Assembly (NCBI RefSeq): GCF_000369625.1
Contig: NZ_KB850113.1
Location: 1,045,251-1,109,250 of the forward strand
Source: Acinetobacter variabilis
GTDB taxonomy: Bacteria > Pseudomonadota > Gammaproteobacteria > Pseudomonadales > Moraxellaceae
DNA: 64,000 nt
Direction: 5' to 3'
The position numbers were made by a program, and so were the translations under genes. Each line of letters begins with the position of its first letter. Position 1 is the first letter of the stretch. Below are positions 27,340-36,915 of the stretch, one piece after another. Under the pieces are notes generated by a model. The model made no database searches, was not told the origin of the DNA, and saw only the letters and a program-made list of their open reading frames with translations.

Positions 27340-28389
27340 TTAAGCGCTACGCTTTAAACTTTCGCATCGCAGTGAATCTGCCATATTTAACAATAATTGC
27401 TCGGTTTTTGTCCAGCCCAGACATCCATCAGTCACTGACTGGCCGTAAACCATATCTTCTGAGATTTTCTGGTTGCCATCGACCAGATGACTTTCGAGCA
27501 TTACACCACGTACATTGTTGTGCAAACGTTCAGCGACGATCTGCTCCAGCACTTTAGATTGTAGCATTGGGTTTTTTGAACTATTGCCATGACTGCAATC
27601 AATAACCAGGGCCGGCAAATCGATTGAGTGTTTTGCTTTAATCTTTTCAATTTCAGACAACTGGTAGTTCGGACCACTATTTGAACCACGCAGGATCAAA
27701 TGTGCTTTTGGATTACCTTGTGAGTTCAGGATACATGGCAAACCCGATTGACTCATGCCCATGAACTGATGGGAGTTGGAAGCTGACTGAATGGCATCAA
27801 GAGCAATTTGAATCGAACCATCTGTCCCATTTTTGAAACCGATGCTGTACGACATATGGCTGGAAATTTCACGGTGAATTTGTGATTCACTGGTACGCGC
27901 GCCAATCGCGCCCCAGGTCAATAGATCATCAAAATACGCCGTTGCCATTGGACTTAAGATCTCTGAGGCAATCGGCAGGCCCATGCCAATCAGTTTTAGG
28001 TACAGTGCACGAGATTTTTCCAGACCCAATTGCATATTGGATGAGCCATCGAGTTCTGGGTCATACAGGAAGCCTTTCCAGCCGACAGTAGTCCGTGGTT
28101 TTTCAATATAAGCCCGCATAACCAGGAAAATTTGATCTGAGACCTGTTCCTGAAGCTGTTTTAATTTTTCTGCATATTCCAGTGCGGAAGCTTCATCATG
28201 AATGGAACATGGTCCGGTAATCACCATTAAACGGTGATCTTTACCCTCTAAAATATTTTGAATAATTTGACGCTGTTCAGCGACTTGTACAGCCAATTGC
28301 GGAGACAGTGGCAATCGCTGCTTAAGCTGCTGTGGCAAAGCTAAAATGGTTTCTGTTTGATGTTGTTGTGATGTATTTGCAATATTCAT
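27340..28389 (-). CDS. class I 3-deoxy-7-phosphoheptulonate (DAHP) synthase, attenuator-controlled copy
   Basis: A 349-residue AroF/AroG/AroH-type enzyme that joins phosphoenolpyruvate and erythrose 4-phosphate, the first step of aromatic amino acid synthesis. ATG 28389 has CAGGA nine bases upstream. Conserved blocks are VITGPCSIHD (metal cysteine), EKPRTTVGWKGF, GARTSESQIHRE, GFKNGTDGS, the HGN(S) metal site in VIDCSHGNSSKN, and VMLESHLVDGNQ. A second DAHP synthase at 55748-56860 is clearly paralogous. Only this copy has an attenuator leader upstream (28565-28762) rich in Tyr, Phe and Trp codons. Feedback specificity cannot be assigned from sequence with confidence. Confidence 0.94.
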   Translation of the reverse strand: MNIANTSQQHQTETILALPQQLKQRLPLSPQLAVQVAEQRQIIQNILEGKDHRLMVITGPCSIHDEASALEYAEKLKQLQEQVSDQIFLVMRAYIEKPRTTVGWKGFLYDPELDGSSNMQLGLEKSRALYLKLIGMGLPIASEILSPMATAYFDDLLTWGAIGARTSESQIHREISSHMSYSIGFKNGTDGSIQIALDAIQSASNSHQFMGMSQSGLPCILNSQGNPKAHLILRGSNSGPNYQLSEIEKIKAKHSIDLPALVIDCSHGNSSKNPMLQSKVLEQIVAERLHNNVRGVMLESHLVDGNQKISEDMVYGQSVTDGCLGWTKTEQLLLNMADSLRCESLKRSA

Positions 28390-28564
28390 GACTTTAAATC
28401 CTGGGACTGGCAATCAGTCCAAACTTTTATTTGAGCGTTATGGGTCTAATCGAAGATGTCGAAAGCGTCATTAGCTGGCTAAAGTAAGACCAATAAAAGT
28501 TGCTAAAGTATGAATAGTTAAAGTTTGTCATGTCTGTCTCCAAAAACTGTTAAATCACATGCAT

Positions 28565-28595
28565 AAAAAAACCTGATCAGGGTTGCCGATCAGGT
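28565..28595 (-). terminator. attenuator terminator upstream of the DAHP synthase gene
   Basis: On the minus strand ACCTGATC (28595-28588) pairs with GATCAGGT (28578-28571) around a nine-base loop and runs into seven U. It lies 175 bases before the DAHP synthase start, inside the leader transcript, and its loop contains GGCAACC, which can instead pair with the upstream GGTTGCC (28613-28607). Confidence 0.85.
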
Positions 28596-28642
28596 ATTAA
28601 CTGGTGGGCAACCTTTTCATTGCCCAAACGCATTCAGGCAAT
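28581..28642 (-). promoter_or_regulatory. competing attenuator helices of the aromatic leader RNA
   Basis: Four mutually exclusive pairings can be read on the minus strand. (a) ATTGCC 28642-28637 with GGCAAT 28624-28619. (b) GGGCAA 28625-28620 with TTGCCC 28611-28606. (c) GGTTGCC 28613-28607 with GGCAACC 28587-28581, the antiterminator. (d) The terminator stem. A ribosome stalled at the Tyr/Phe/Trp codons leaves (a) free, which blocks (b), allows (c) and prevents (d). A ribosome that reaches the leader stop codon covers (a), so (b) forms and (d) terminates. The helices are seen in the sequence; the mechanism is inference from known attenuators. Confidence 0.7.
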
Positions 28643-28713
28643 TATCTAAACTGCCAAAAATAAAAATAAGCGTTTGAAATGATAGGTTGCTTTAACATGT
28701 TTATGTCTTTCAT
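28642..28713 (-). CDS. aromatic amino acid leader peptide for DAHP synthase attenuation
   Basis: A 23-codon frame from ATG 28713 to TAA 28642. The last third reads ...N-A-Y-F-Y-F-W-Q-F-R-stop: two Tyr, two Phe and one Trp codon in a row and a third Phe just after, right before the stop. A second in-frame ATG at 28698, with GAAAGA upstream, would give an 18-residue peptide and may be the true start. It sits between a 17-bp-spaced promoter and an intrinsic terminator with an alternative antiterminator, upstream of a DAHP synthase gene. This is the layout of pheL/trpL-type attenuators. The peptide itself needs no function; its codons sense charged Tyr, Phe and Trp tRNA. Confidence 0.82.
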   Translation of the reverse strand: MKDINMLKQPIISNAYFYFWQFR

Positions 28714-28733
28714 AAAAATGTGAATCTGAAATT

Positions 28734-28762
28734 AAAATACGCGCTCTATCCAGTTTTGACAA
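28734..28762 (-). promoter_or_regulatory. sigma-70 promoter of the aromatic leader and DAHP synthase
   Basis: On the minus strand -35 TTGTCA (28762-28757) and -10 TATTTT (28739-28734) are 17 bp apart. Transcription would begin near 28727, leaving a short 5' leader before the leader-peptide start. Confidence 0.65.
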
Positions 28763-28899
28763 GTAGTAAATATAAAAAAATATTTATCAGTATTTGTACT
28801 TTTACTTATCGCCCTAGAATTCTAGCCTTTCAGTGATTAATTTTCAGATATTAATAATGAACAAAGTCGTGAAAGTCAGCGGACTTTGCCCATTTCCTT

Positions 28900-28929
28900 A
28901 AAACCAAGAGCATATTAGATCTTGGTTTT
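28900..28929 (-). terminator. terminator after the glycine-zipper gene
   Basis: AAAACCAAGA pairs with TCTTGGTTTT around a ten-base loop; A and T runs on both sides. Confidence 0.82.
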
Positions 28930-28940
28930 GGCATTTGCAA

Positions 28941-29471
28941 TTAACGGGTTACGCGATTCCATGCATCACGTACTGCAAATTTTGCCTGTTCCCAGTTCAG
29001 ACGTGACTGGCCTTTTGCTTGCTCCCATTTTACTTTCAGATCGCTTTCTACGTCTTCAAAACGGGTATTAGCATCATATGCCCCACGGTTTTCATAACCG
29101 ACACGATAGGCCGCATCATAGTCACGATCGTAATCTAAATCGCTATACGTGGTACGGGCATCTGAATAATAAGGGGTTTCAACAGCATTATCTCGCCAGA
29201 AAGCTGCTTCTTCAGTCGGGTTCACAGCTTCGCCTACGCCTTTACCTGCGAGACCACCGACCACTGCCCCAACAACACCGCCTACTGCTGCACCGACCGG
29301 ACCGCCTGCGGCACCGACCGCTGCACCTGCCGCTGCGCCACCTGCAGCACCAATACCTGTACCCACAGGATGAGCACCAGGTTCACCAGTAATTGGATCA
29401 GCATTTAAATCATCGCGGACATCTTTAGGCGCATTCTTAATTACATCACGATCAAAATTATCATTCGACAT
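28941..29471 (-). CDS. glycine-zipper domain protein
   Basis: A 176-residue protein. The first 35 residues are acidic. Residues about 36-85 are a glycine-zipper (GTGIGAAGGAAAGAAVGAAGG... repeated GxxxG), as found in proteins that insert in or associate with membranes. The middle is a Tyr/Asp-rich, probably disordered segment (YSDARTTYSDLDYDRDYDAAYRVGY). The C terminus LKVKWEQAKGQSRLNWEQAKFAVRDAWNRV resembles CsbD-like helical repeats. It lacks a signal peptide. Comparable proteins are often stress-related, but no specific function can be given. It is monocistronic with its own terminator. Confidence 0.85.
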   Translation of the reverse strand: MSNDNFDRDVIKNAPKDVRDDLNADPITGEPGAHPVGTGIGAAGGAAAGAAVGAAGGPVGAAVGGVVGAVVGGLAGKGVGEAVNPTEEAAFWRDNAVETPYYSDARTTYSDLDYDRDYDAAYRVGYENRGAYDANTRFEDVESDLKVKWEQAKGQSRLNWEQAKFAVRDAWNRVTR

Positions 29472-29635
29472 AGAGCTTATCCTTATTCTTTAAAATGGTT
29501 TTATCACGTATTTTCATACGTCCTATTTAATATAAGCATCTGGCATGTAATGACATTAGCAGGCGTGTGTTGTTTCAGTGACTCTCTGTGAGGCTTTCAT
29601 GCACTAATGTATCTTGAATCAAGTGAAAGCCGCAT

Positions 29636-29666
29636 AAAAAAGACCGGATTGGTACCGGTCTTTTTT
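29636..29666 (-). terminator. terminator after the class III alcohol dehydrogenase
   Basis: AAAAAAGACCGG pairs with CCGGTCTTTTTT around a seven-base loop; strong on both strands. Confidence 0.88.
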
Positions 29667-29679
29667 AGATTAAAACAGC

Positions 29680-30910
<1,231 letters not shown>

Positions 30911-30913
30911 TCA

Positions 30914-32467
30914 ATGACTAAGCCCTCGTCAATTACATGTTTAAGTATTTTTGTTTTTAGCCTGACTATTTCTGGCTGTGAATTAGCTCCCAATACAGCA
31001 AAAGAAGAAGCTATTACTCCCGTACAATCGGCCCACTGGATTAGAGAGGAACAGCTACCACAGATTCAGGAAGGTAAAACGGCTTATCTGCCTTTATATG
31101 ATGGTTTTATGAGTATGGCGGCAAGGTTATATCTGATCAATCAGGCCAAATACCATCTCGACCTGCAATATTACATCTGGAAAGATGACTATATTGGCAA
31201 CATGATTCTCTCCCAATTATTAAAAGCCGCTGATCGAGGCGTGAAGGTTCGGGTTCAGATTGATGACCAGAACGGAACTCAACTGGATGATAAGCTGCTG
31301 GCCTTAGCTCAGCATCCTAATTTCGAAGTCAGATTATTTAATCCTTATAAATTCCGTCATTTGCGTGCCCTTGATTACGGATTCCGTATGAAATATGTTA
31401 ATCCGCGCATGCATAATAAACTGATTATTGCAGATGGTACGGCAGCGGTCACAGGTGGTCGGAATATCAGTAGTGAATATTTTGATGCCAGTGAAGACTT
31501 TCAGTTTAGCGATGTCGATATTTTCTTTGCCGGAAAACCAGCACACGATGCGAATCAAACCTTTATCAAATTCTGGAATGATGATCTGAGCTATGACATC
31601 CGACAAGTTCTAAATGATTCAGGCAATCCACAACTTTTAAAACGGCTGCGAACCGAATTTAAAGAAGATGAAGTCGATAAAAATGAGTTGAAACGTCGAG
31701 TTGGTATTGCGGAACAGCAGATTGATGAACAGCTGAGAAAGCGCCCGATTAAATGGGGAAATGCCTATTTTGTTGCCGATGCCCCTTCCAAGGCCCGTCG
31801 TAGCGCCCAGAATGGTGATTATATTTATACTCATATGCTGGAACTTATGGGTGAGCCCAAAGACCATCTGGAACTGGTTTCTTCTTATTTTATTCCTACT
31901 CAGGAAGGTGCGGATTATTTAAGTAAACGTGCCCAACAGGGTGTCAAAATCAGAATTTTAACCAATTCGTTCCAGGCAAATGATGTTGCTTTGGTTCATG
32001 CCTATTATCAGCAATACCGTAAACAGCTCCTCAAAAATGGAATTGAACTCTGGGAATTTAAACCCTATATTGAACGACCAAAACGGACCTGGTATGAAAT
32101 TATGACCGGTAATATTATTCCGGCCAAAAATAAGAACAGTTCCAGTCTACATGCCAAATTCTTTGATCTGGATGGCATGGTATTTATTGGTTCCTTTAAC
32201 TTCGATCCACGTTCTGCATATTTAAACACTGAAGTCGGTCTGGTGATTGAATCTGATCAGCTCCAAGATGAAATTACCAAGTCCTTAAACCAGTATTTAC
32301 CCAGAATAGCTTATCAACTTAAGTTAAATAAACAGGGCGAGATCATTTGGCTGGAACATCAAAAAAATGGTTCAGTGATTCAGCATAATCATGACCCTGA
32401 AACAACACAATTCCAGCGTTATATGATGAATCTGGTGACAAAATTCCCGGGAGAATGGTTAATGTAA
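30914..32467 (+). CDS. phospholipase D-like lipoprotein (cardiolipin synthase ClsC-like)
   Basis: A 517-residue protein. ATG 30914 gives a typical lipoprotein signal: MTKPSSITCLSIFVFSLTISGC, with the lipobox ending at the Cys. An in-frame ATG 12 codons earlier would make an odd N terminus. Two HKD motifs are present, MHNKLIIADG with the GGRN block at about residue 166, and LHAKFFDLDG with GSFNFDPRSAYLNTE at about residue 412, so both halves of the active site are present. The length and GSFNFDPRS ending match the YmdC/ClsC branch of the PLD family that makes cardiolipin from two phospholipids. It diverges from the frmA gene. Confidence 0.88.
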   Translation: MTKPSSITCLSIFVFSLTISGCELAPNTAKEEAITPVQSAHWIREEQLPQIQEGKTAYLPLYDGFMSMAARLYLINQAKYHLDLQYYIWKDDYIGNMILSQLLKAADRGVKVRVQIDDQNGTQLDDKLLALAQHPNFEVRLFNPYKFRHLRALDYGFRMKYVNPRMHNKLIIADGTAAVTGGRNISSEYFDASEDFQFSDVDIFFAGKPAHDANQTFIKFWNDDLSYDIRQVLNDSGNPQLLKRLRTEFKEDEVDKNELKRRVGIAEQQIDEQLRKRPIKWGNAYFVADAPSKARRSAQNGDYIYTHMLELMGEPKDHLELVSSYFIPTQEGADYLSKRAQQGVKIRILTNSFQANDVALVHAYYQQYRKQLLKNGIELWEFKPYIERPKRTWYEIMTGNIIPAKNKNSSSLHAKFFDLDGMVFIGSFNFDPRSAYLNTEVGLVIESDQLQDEITKSLNQYLPRIAYQLKLNKQGEIIWLEHQKNGSVIQHNHDPETTQFQRYMMNLVTKFPGEWLM

Positions 32468-32730
32468 TGACAGATACATTGCGATCAAATTACATTTAGT
32501 GTGGTTTTTCCTTAATTGATAGTTGGCTTTAGATATTTTAGATCTTTATTGGTAATAAGCTGAACAATATAAAATTGACTAAATCTCTAAATCGAGTTTT
32601 TCTACTTATATTTTTCAGCTTATTTCTTATACATTAATCAGATCAATGCTGACAAAGGTTTTACCTATTCCGTTGATTGCTCTAGAATTACACTTTTCTA
32701 GTATTTTGCGAATTTTCGCTTTCCACTCCC

Positions 32731-33168
32731 ATGCAATTTTTTGATTTAAGCCGCCAGTTTAAACTCAGTGATATTCTCACCCCTGTTAAGACCTTGCAGG
32801 ATCTGTCTCAACAAGAATGGTTTTTAGCCAAAGTACGGGTTGAACATGATTGCCTGTCTGATTCAGACTTGGTCGAAGGTCAGGTCGTACTTAAATCTAA
32901 TCAGAATATCCAGATCGAACTGGAATGGGTGATTCAGGATAACGGTTATGAATTACAGGTACTATTTAAAGGTGTTGAAACCGAAGCTTCTGAAGAAACG
33001 CTGGTGATGGTTAAAGGTGCACAACTGGTCGATGAACAACAGCAACTGATTTCTGCACAGGCTTTAAGTTTATGGATTGACGGGACATTACTTCCAATGT
33101 TGCCAAATATTCGCAAGGAAATTAAAGCGCGCTTAAACCTGTGGGATTATGTGGAATATGATAGTTAA
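32731..33168 (+). CDS. hypothetical 145-residue protein
   Basis: I do not recognise a named family. It is soluble and acidic, with alternating strands (FLAKVRVEHDCLSDSDLVEGQVVLKSNQNIQIELEWVIQ in part) that suggest a small beta-rich domain, then a C-terminal amphipathic segment ending LNLWDYVEYDS. No signal peptide or membrane segment. It is followed by a clear terminator and codon use matches the neighbours, so it is very likely a real, genus-restricted gene. Confidence 0.75.
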   Translation: MQFFDLSRQFKLSDILTPVKTLQDLSQQEWFLAKVRVEHDCLSDSDLVEGQVVLKSNQNIQIELEWVIQDNGYELQVLFKGVETEASEETLVMVKGAQLVDEQQQLISAQALSLWIDGTLLPMLPNIRKEIKARLNLWDYVEYDS

Positions 33169-33199
33169 TTCATTTTTCCATTTTCCATTTCTAAAATTT

Positions 33200-33223
33200 A
33201 AAAGAGCCATATCGGCTCTTTTT
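33200..33223 (+). terminator. terminator after the 145-residue hypothetical gene
   Basis: AAAGAGCC pairs with GGCTCTTT around ATATC, followed by T residues. Confidence 0.88.
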
Positions 33224-33346
33224 GTTCATAGGAAATTTATTTCTTATTTTTAATTGGTTAAATTGCCTTGACCTGAATATTTTTATGGCAATGCCTATTT
33301 TAGACATACAGATTAAGCTTGATTAAAATAATAAAGAGAAAACATC

Positions 33347-33838
33347 ATGATTTCCCCTTCTGAATGGCAAAATATCCGTCAGGTAGTTGCTAATGCACAG
33401 CGTGCAGCAATGTATTGTTCGATCGCAACCGTCAATCCCCAAGGCTTTCCTAGTATTACTCCGATCGGAACTGTCTTCCTGGATCAGCAGTCTAATACAG
33501 GTTTCTTTTTTGATACCTACTCCACCACCTTCTCTGAAAATTTACAGCATCAGCCACTTGCATGCATTCAAGCTGTGAATAGCAGCAAACTTTTCTGGTT
33601 AAGCTCCATGTTTAAGGGAAAATTTAAGCATTATCCCGGTGTACGTCTATATGCAGAAATTGGCTCTTTACGTCCTGCTACAGCGGAAGAGATTGAGAAA
33701 GTTGAATCTCGTATTTTAGCTTTAAAATGGAGTAAAGGGAGCAAACTGATCTGGTCCAGCTTTCATCATGTGCGGGATATTAAAGTTAAGGATTATCGCT
33801 GGGTCGAATATCCCAATATGCAGGTAGAAAATATTTAA
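33347..33838 (+). CDS. pyridoxamine 5'-phosphate oxidase-like flavin-binding protein
   Basis: A 163-residue split-barrel protein. YCSIATVNPQGFPSITPIGTVFLD is the usual first-strand region of the PNPOx-like superfamily, followed by GFFFDTYSTTFSENLQ and LACIQAV...FWLSSMFKGKF. A C-terminal helix pair follows (TAEEIEKVESRILALKWSKGSK). Members bind FMN or F420-like cofactors or haem; the substrate here is unknown. It is probably not the true PdxH, which is longer and has a different C terminus. Monocistronic. Confidence 0.8.
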   Translation: MISPSEWQNIRQVVANAQRAAMYCSIATVNPQGFPSITPIGTVFLDQQSNTGFFFDTYSTTFSENLQHQPLACIQAVNSSKLFWLSSMFKGKFKHYPGVRLYAEIGSLRPATAEEIEKVESRILALKWSKGSKLIWSSFHHVRDIKVKDYRWVEYPNMQVENI

Positions 33839-33898
33839 AAACTTTCTAAAAGTAAGTTTATTTCAAAAATATACTTAAAATTTATATTTATTCATAAC

Positions 33899-34483
33899 TC
33901 AAATTAGACCGACATGCTCGAACATCATCCGATAACTGTTTGCTTTCTTATCTAGAGCCAAAGGATAAGCTCGGGATGAAGACGGCATCCGGTATAAATA
34001 CAGCTCACGTCCAAGAAAATGTGCCTGAGTGGGCTCGCCTATACTTGGTTTCAACGTACCTTCAGGCATCGATAGCATCAGGGTATCTGTAGCCTTGTCG
34101 CCTGTGGTCATGATGTGGTTGCAGTCTGGCATTTTCCCTAATAGATCCTGCAAATTGGTTGGTACTACAATTTCCAGAAATTTATCGGAAGCATTTCCCT
34201 TCAGGCGTCGGATCTGATAAGCACTGTCAAAAATCGCAATCCCCGTTTCAGTTAGAAACTCACGGATTAGATGTTCCTGAAATTTTTTATTGGGTAAGTC
34301 CAAAAAGTAATCTTTATTTTTAAAGAAAATTAACCCAAATATCCGCCACATATCATTTTGGTAATTCGGATAATAAAAATTCATTTTCCAGCGCGTTGCG
34401 GGTGGTGGAAAGCTGCCCAACATCAGTAATTTGGCATTGGGCGGTAAAAATGGCGGTAATGGATGGGTTTCAATATCCAACAT
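33899..34483 (-). CDS. uracil-DNA glycosylase superfamily protein (family 6-like)
   Basis: A 194-residue protein. LLMLGSFPPPATRWKMNFYYPNYQNDMWRIFG (in parts) is the first motif of the UDG superfamily in the form seen in the hypoxanthine/uracil glycosylase-like family 6, with Pro and Asn contacts. MPSSSRA near residue 165 is the second motif. Such enzymes remove deaminated bases from DNA. The start codon is 33 bases from the stop of the SGNH hydrolase gene upstream, so the two are probably cotranscribed. Base specificity cannot be told from the sequence. Confidence 0.8.
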   Translation of the reverse strand: MLDIETHPLPPFLPPNAKLLMLGSFPPPATRWKMNFYYPNYQNDMWRIFGLIFFKNKDYFLDLPNKKFQEHLIREFLTETGIAIFDSAYQIRRLKGNASDKFLEIVVPTNLQDLLGKMPDCNHIMTTGDKATDTLMLSMPEGTLKPSIGEPTQAHFLGRELYLYRMPSSSRAYPLALDKKANSYRMMFEHVGLI

Positions 34484-34515
34484 AAACTGTTCCAGATTCA
34501 GGTATTTCAGTTATT

Positions 34516-35226
34516 TTAGAATGCCTGACGGATCTTACTAGCAACTTCTTGTCCCCAAAGTGTATAAACTTCCTTACTTGGATGAAATCCATCTTGGGCC
34601 ATTTGTAAATTCATGGCACGATATTTTTCAATATCGTATTCAATCCATTGCATGTTTTTCTGTTTGTTCACAAATTTTTCCAGTTGCTGGTTCATGTGTT
34701 TGGCATATTGACCAAATAACCAGGCCAGAGGATTCGGTAAAGCCGGGAACATATTCATCGGAGGAACACCGGCTGCAATGACCAGTTTTGGATTAAACTT
34801 TTGCTGGATTTTGCTATAAAACTGTTCCTGCTTCTTGATCCAGACATCGGCAGGCATGAGTTTAGTTACATCATTCACGCCGACTGAAGTCACGACCACA
34901 TCATAGGATTTAGCTTCAATCTGATCTAAAGTATGAATGACTTTTGAGGTGGTATCGCCTGTTTTTGCCTGCAACTTCCATTCAATTTCAAAGTCATTTT
35001 TTAGCTCATTCAGAATCGCGCCGAGTAAGGCATCATCCTGATGATCTACGCCCACGCCTGCTGCTGCTGAATCACCTACAATCAGTAATGAAAGTTTTTT
35101 TCCTGTTCCTGTTTGCCCTTCACGTGCACCTTCTGGTTCTGGAAGTTTTATCGTATTTTTTTTGACACGGTTACCCTGAATTATGAGCGCGGGAATTAAG
35201 GCGATAGTGGCAGCTTTGAGCAACAT
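34516..35226 (-). CDS. SGNH/GDSL-family hydrolase
   Basis: A 236-residue protein with an N-terminal hydrophobic segment (MLLKAATIALIPALII), probably a membrane anchor or signal. Block I is VGDSAAAGVG (nucleophilic Ser), block III SVGVNDV (Asn) and block V DGFHPS (Asp and His), the complete SGNH catalytic set. Likely an esterase or lipase acting on ester substrates outside the cytoplasm. Upstream of the DNA glycosylase gene in the same direction. Confidence 0.86.
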   Translation of the reverse strand: MLLKAATIALIPALIIQGNRVKKNTIKLPEPEGAREGQTGTGKKLSLLIVGDSAAAGVGVDHQDDALLGAILNELKNDFEIEWKLQAKTGDTTSKVIHTLDQIEAKSYDVVVTSVGVNDVTKLMPADVWIKKQEQFYSKIQQKFNPKLVIAAGVPPMNMFPALPNPLAWLFGQYAKHMNQQLEKFVNKQKNMQWIEYDIEKYRAMNLQMAQDGFHPSKEVYTLWGQEVASKIRQAF

Positions 35227-35397
35227 AATGGACTAATTTATATAAAGATATGATTGATTTTACTGCAATTTATGGATTACGAGTAATACCTCAGCAGTCA
35301 TTTTTAATGAATATTCACGTAACTTAGAATTTTGTCCGTACATTGCTTTCTAATATTTGTATATAAAATTTTTACTTAACGAGTAGATTAAAAAATT

Positions 35398-35429
35398 AAA
35401 AAATCCCGCCATTTAGCGGGATTTTTTTT
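35398..35429 (-). terminator. terminator after the desaturase gene
   Basis: AAATCCCGC pairs with GCGGGATTT around a six-base loop with A and T runs either side. Confidence 0.88.
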
Positions 35430-35444
35430 AATGTAGCTGATCTA

Positions 35445-36503
35445 TCAAACTTTATGATCATTCCAGCGGTTCATGCGCTTGAAAGTTCCGATATCATTAA
35501 AGCGTACACCCACTTCTTTCATGACTTTATGCGCCGTTTTAGAGGTCAACTGACGTATATAAAAGGGTTCTTTGACCACAAAATGATGGATCGCATGAGT
35601 TGAACCGAAATTACAGCAAAATAACTGGAATGGCACCATCCACCATGGATTCAGTACCTGAGTCTGCTTGATGACATCGCGTGGATCAATATCACCATAA
35701 TAATGCATATTGGAGCTAACGAATTGCAGGCTAAAAGAACGGATAAAATTCGGAATGATCCAAACTACTGTCAAGAAATTCACGAGCGGCATAGCTTCGA
35801 TGATACTTTCCGACCAAAGCATTTCATAACCAAAGATTGGTGCAACAGCATTGCCTACATGAAAAACTACAAATAAATAGCACAGACCATAATAAATCAT
35901 GCTTAATGGCAAGAAGCCCAAGAGCTGAGAAATCATGGCAACTTTACGTTCTTTTTCAGGTTGTTTTTCCATAAAAATATGAATCATTTTAAACATCTGA
36001 AATGGACGTAAATAGACCGACATGAGCTGGTCACTTATCACTAGTATGCGGCGAATCCCCCATGGCATACCATTACTGATGCCACGTTCTTCAAGATCAT
36101 ATTCAGTTCCTGAATATTTATGATGGTGCAAATGTAAACGACGACGTGCCCATGGACTAATTGTATTTGGACGAGCCAGCCACACCAAAGCCAACATTAA
36201 ATGATGTGCCCAAGGCGTTTTTTTGAAATACATATAATGAATCAGGTCATGTTCCAATTCATGTGTCAGTGAAGCAAAAATTGCAATCAATGGAATGGTG
36301 AACCACGCCGAAAGATAACCATATCCATATGCCAATGCGCATGCGATCATCCCCGTCCAGGCAAAACCTAAAATACTCGCACCAATAAAATTCTGATGTT
36401 TGAGTATAGGATAACGGGTACGTATTTCTTCCCCGGCCTGTGTAACGATATTTCTGACCTTAGAGATTCGCTGTTGGTCAGTCATATCCGAAGATGTAGA
36501 CAT
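35445..36503 (-). CDS. membrane fatty acid desaturase-family protein
   Basis: A 352-residue integral membrane di-iron protein. Histidine boxes are HELEHD (81-86), HLHHH (124-128) and HAIHH (about 305), with an extra NMHYYGDIDP segment before the third. Several hydrophobic segments separate them. The layout fits the fatty-acid desaturase/hydroxylase superfamily; the regiochemistry and substrate are not evident. It needs an electron donor, and none is adjacent. A terminator follows and a 412-bp AT-rich gap precedes. Confidence 0.88.
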   Translation of the reverse strand: MSTSSDMTDQQRISKVRNIVTQAGEEIRTRYPILKHQNFIGASILGFAWTGMIACALAYGYGYLSAWFTIPLIAIFASLTHELEHDLIHYMYFKKTPWAHHLMLALVWLARPNTISPWARRRLHLHHHKYSGTEYDLEERGISNGMPWGIRRILVISDQLMSVYLRPFQMFKMIHIFMEKQPEKERKVAMISQLLGFLPLSMIYYGLCYLFVVFHVGNAVAPIFGYEMLWSESIIEAMPLVNFLTVVWIIPNFIRSFSLQFVSSNMHYYGDIDPRDVIKQTQVLNPWWMVPFQLFCCNFGSTHAIHHFVVKEPFYIRQLTSKTAHKVMKEVGVRFNDIGTFKRMNRWNDHKV

Positions 36504-36878
36504 ATGGACAACCTTTAATTTCTGAACAATTGTACATTAAAGGAATTTATAAAAAAGAGAAGTTATCTTTCCACTTTCGCAGCGAGTATGTCCAAGTTTT
36601 GGGCAGTTTTAGTAATTTTTTTAAGATCAAGAATAAAGCAGAAAAATAAGGAGATATTTTCTATAAAATTTATCGTCTAAAAATTCTTTTCTTAAAAATT
36701 TAATTATCTCTATTCTGATAAAATTTTTATTTTTATATAGAAATAAAATTTATTCATCATCAAAGTGTTAATGACTTTTAGGGATTTAACTAAACATCTT
36801 AATAATTTATAACGCCTTTAAATCCGATACCAGAATTATCCAACCTACTTTTATCCAAATTTTTAAATACTAAAAATT
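36504..36878. other. AT-rich gap upstream of the desaturase gene
   Basis: No gene is seen. The segment is strongly AT-rich and should hold the desaturase promoter; I cannot choose one with confidence. Confidence 0.4.
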
Positions 36879-36904
36879 AAAAAAGCCCCTGATGGAGCTT
36901 TTTT
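36879..36904 (-). terminator. terminator at the end of the acyl-CoA dehydrogenase/kinase/phosphatase/SDR operon
   Basis: AAAAAAGC pairs with GCTTTTTT (with inner CC/GG) just after the SDR stop codon. Confidence 0.85.
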
Positions 36905-36915
36905 GAATTGAAGTT

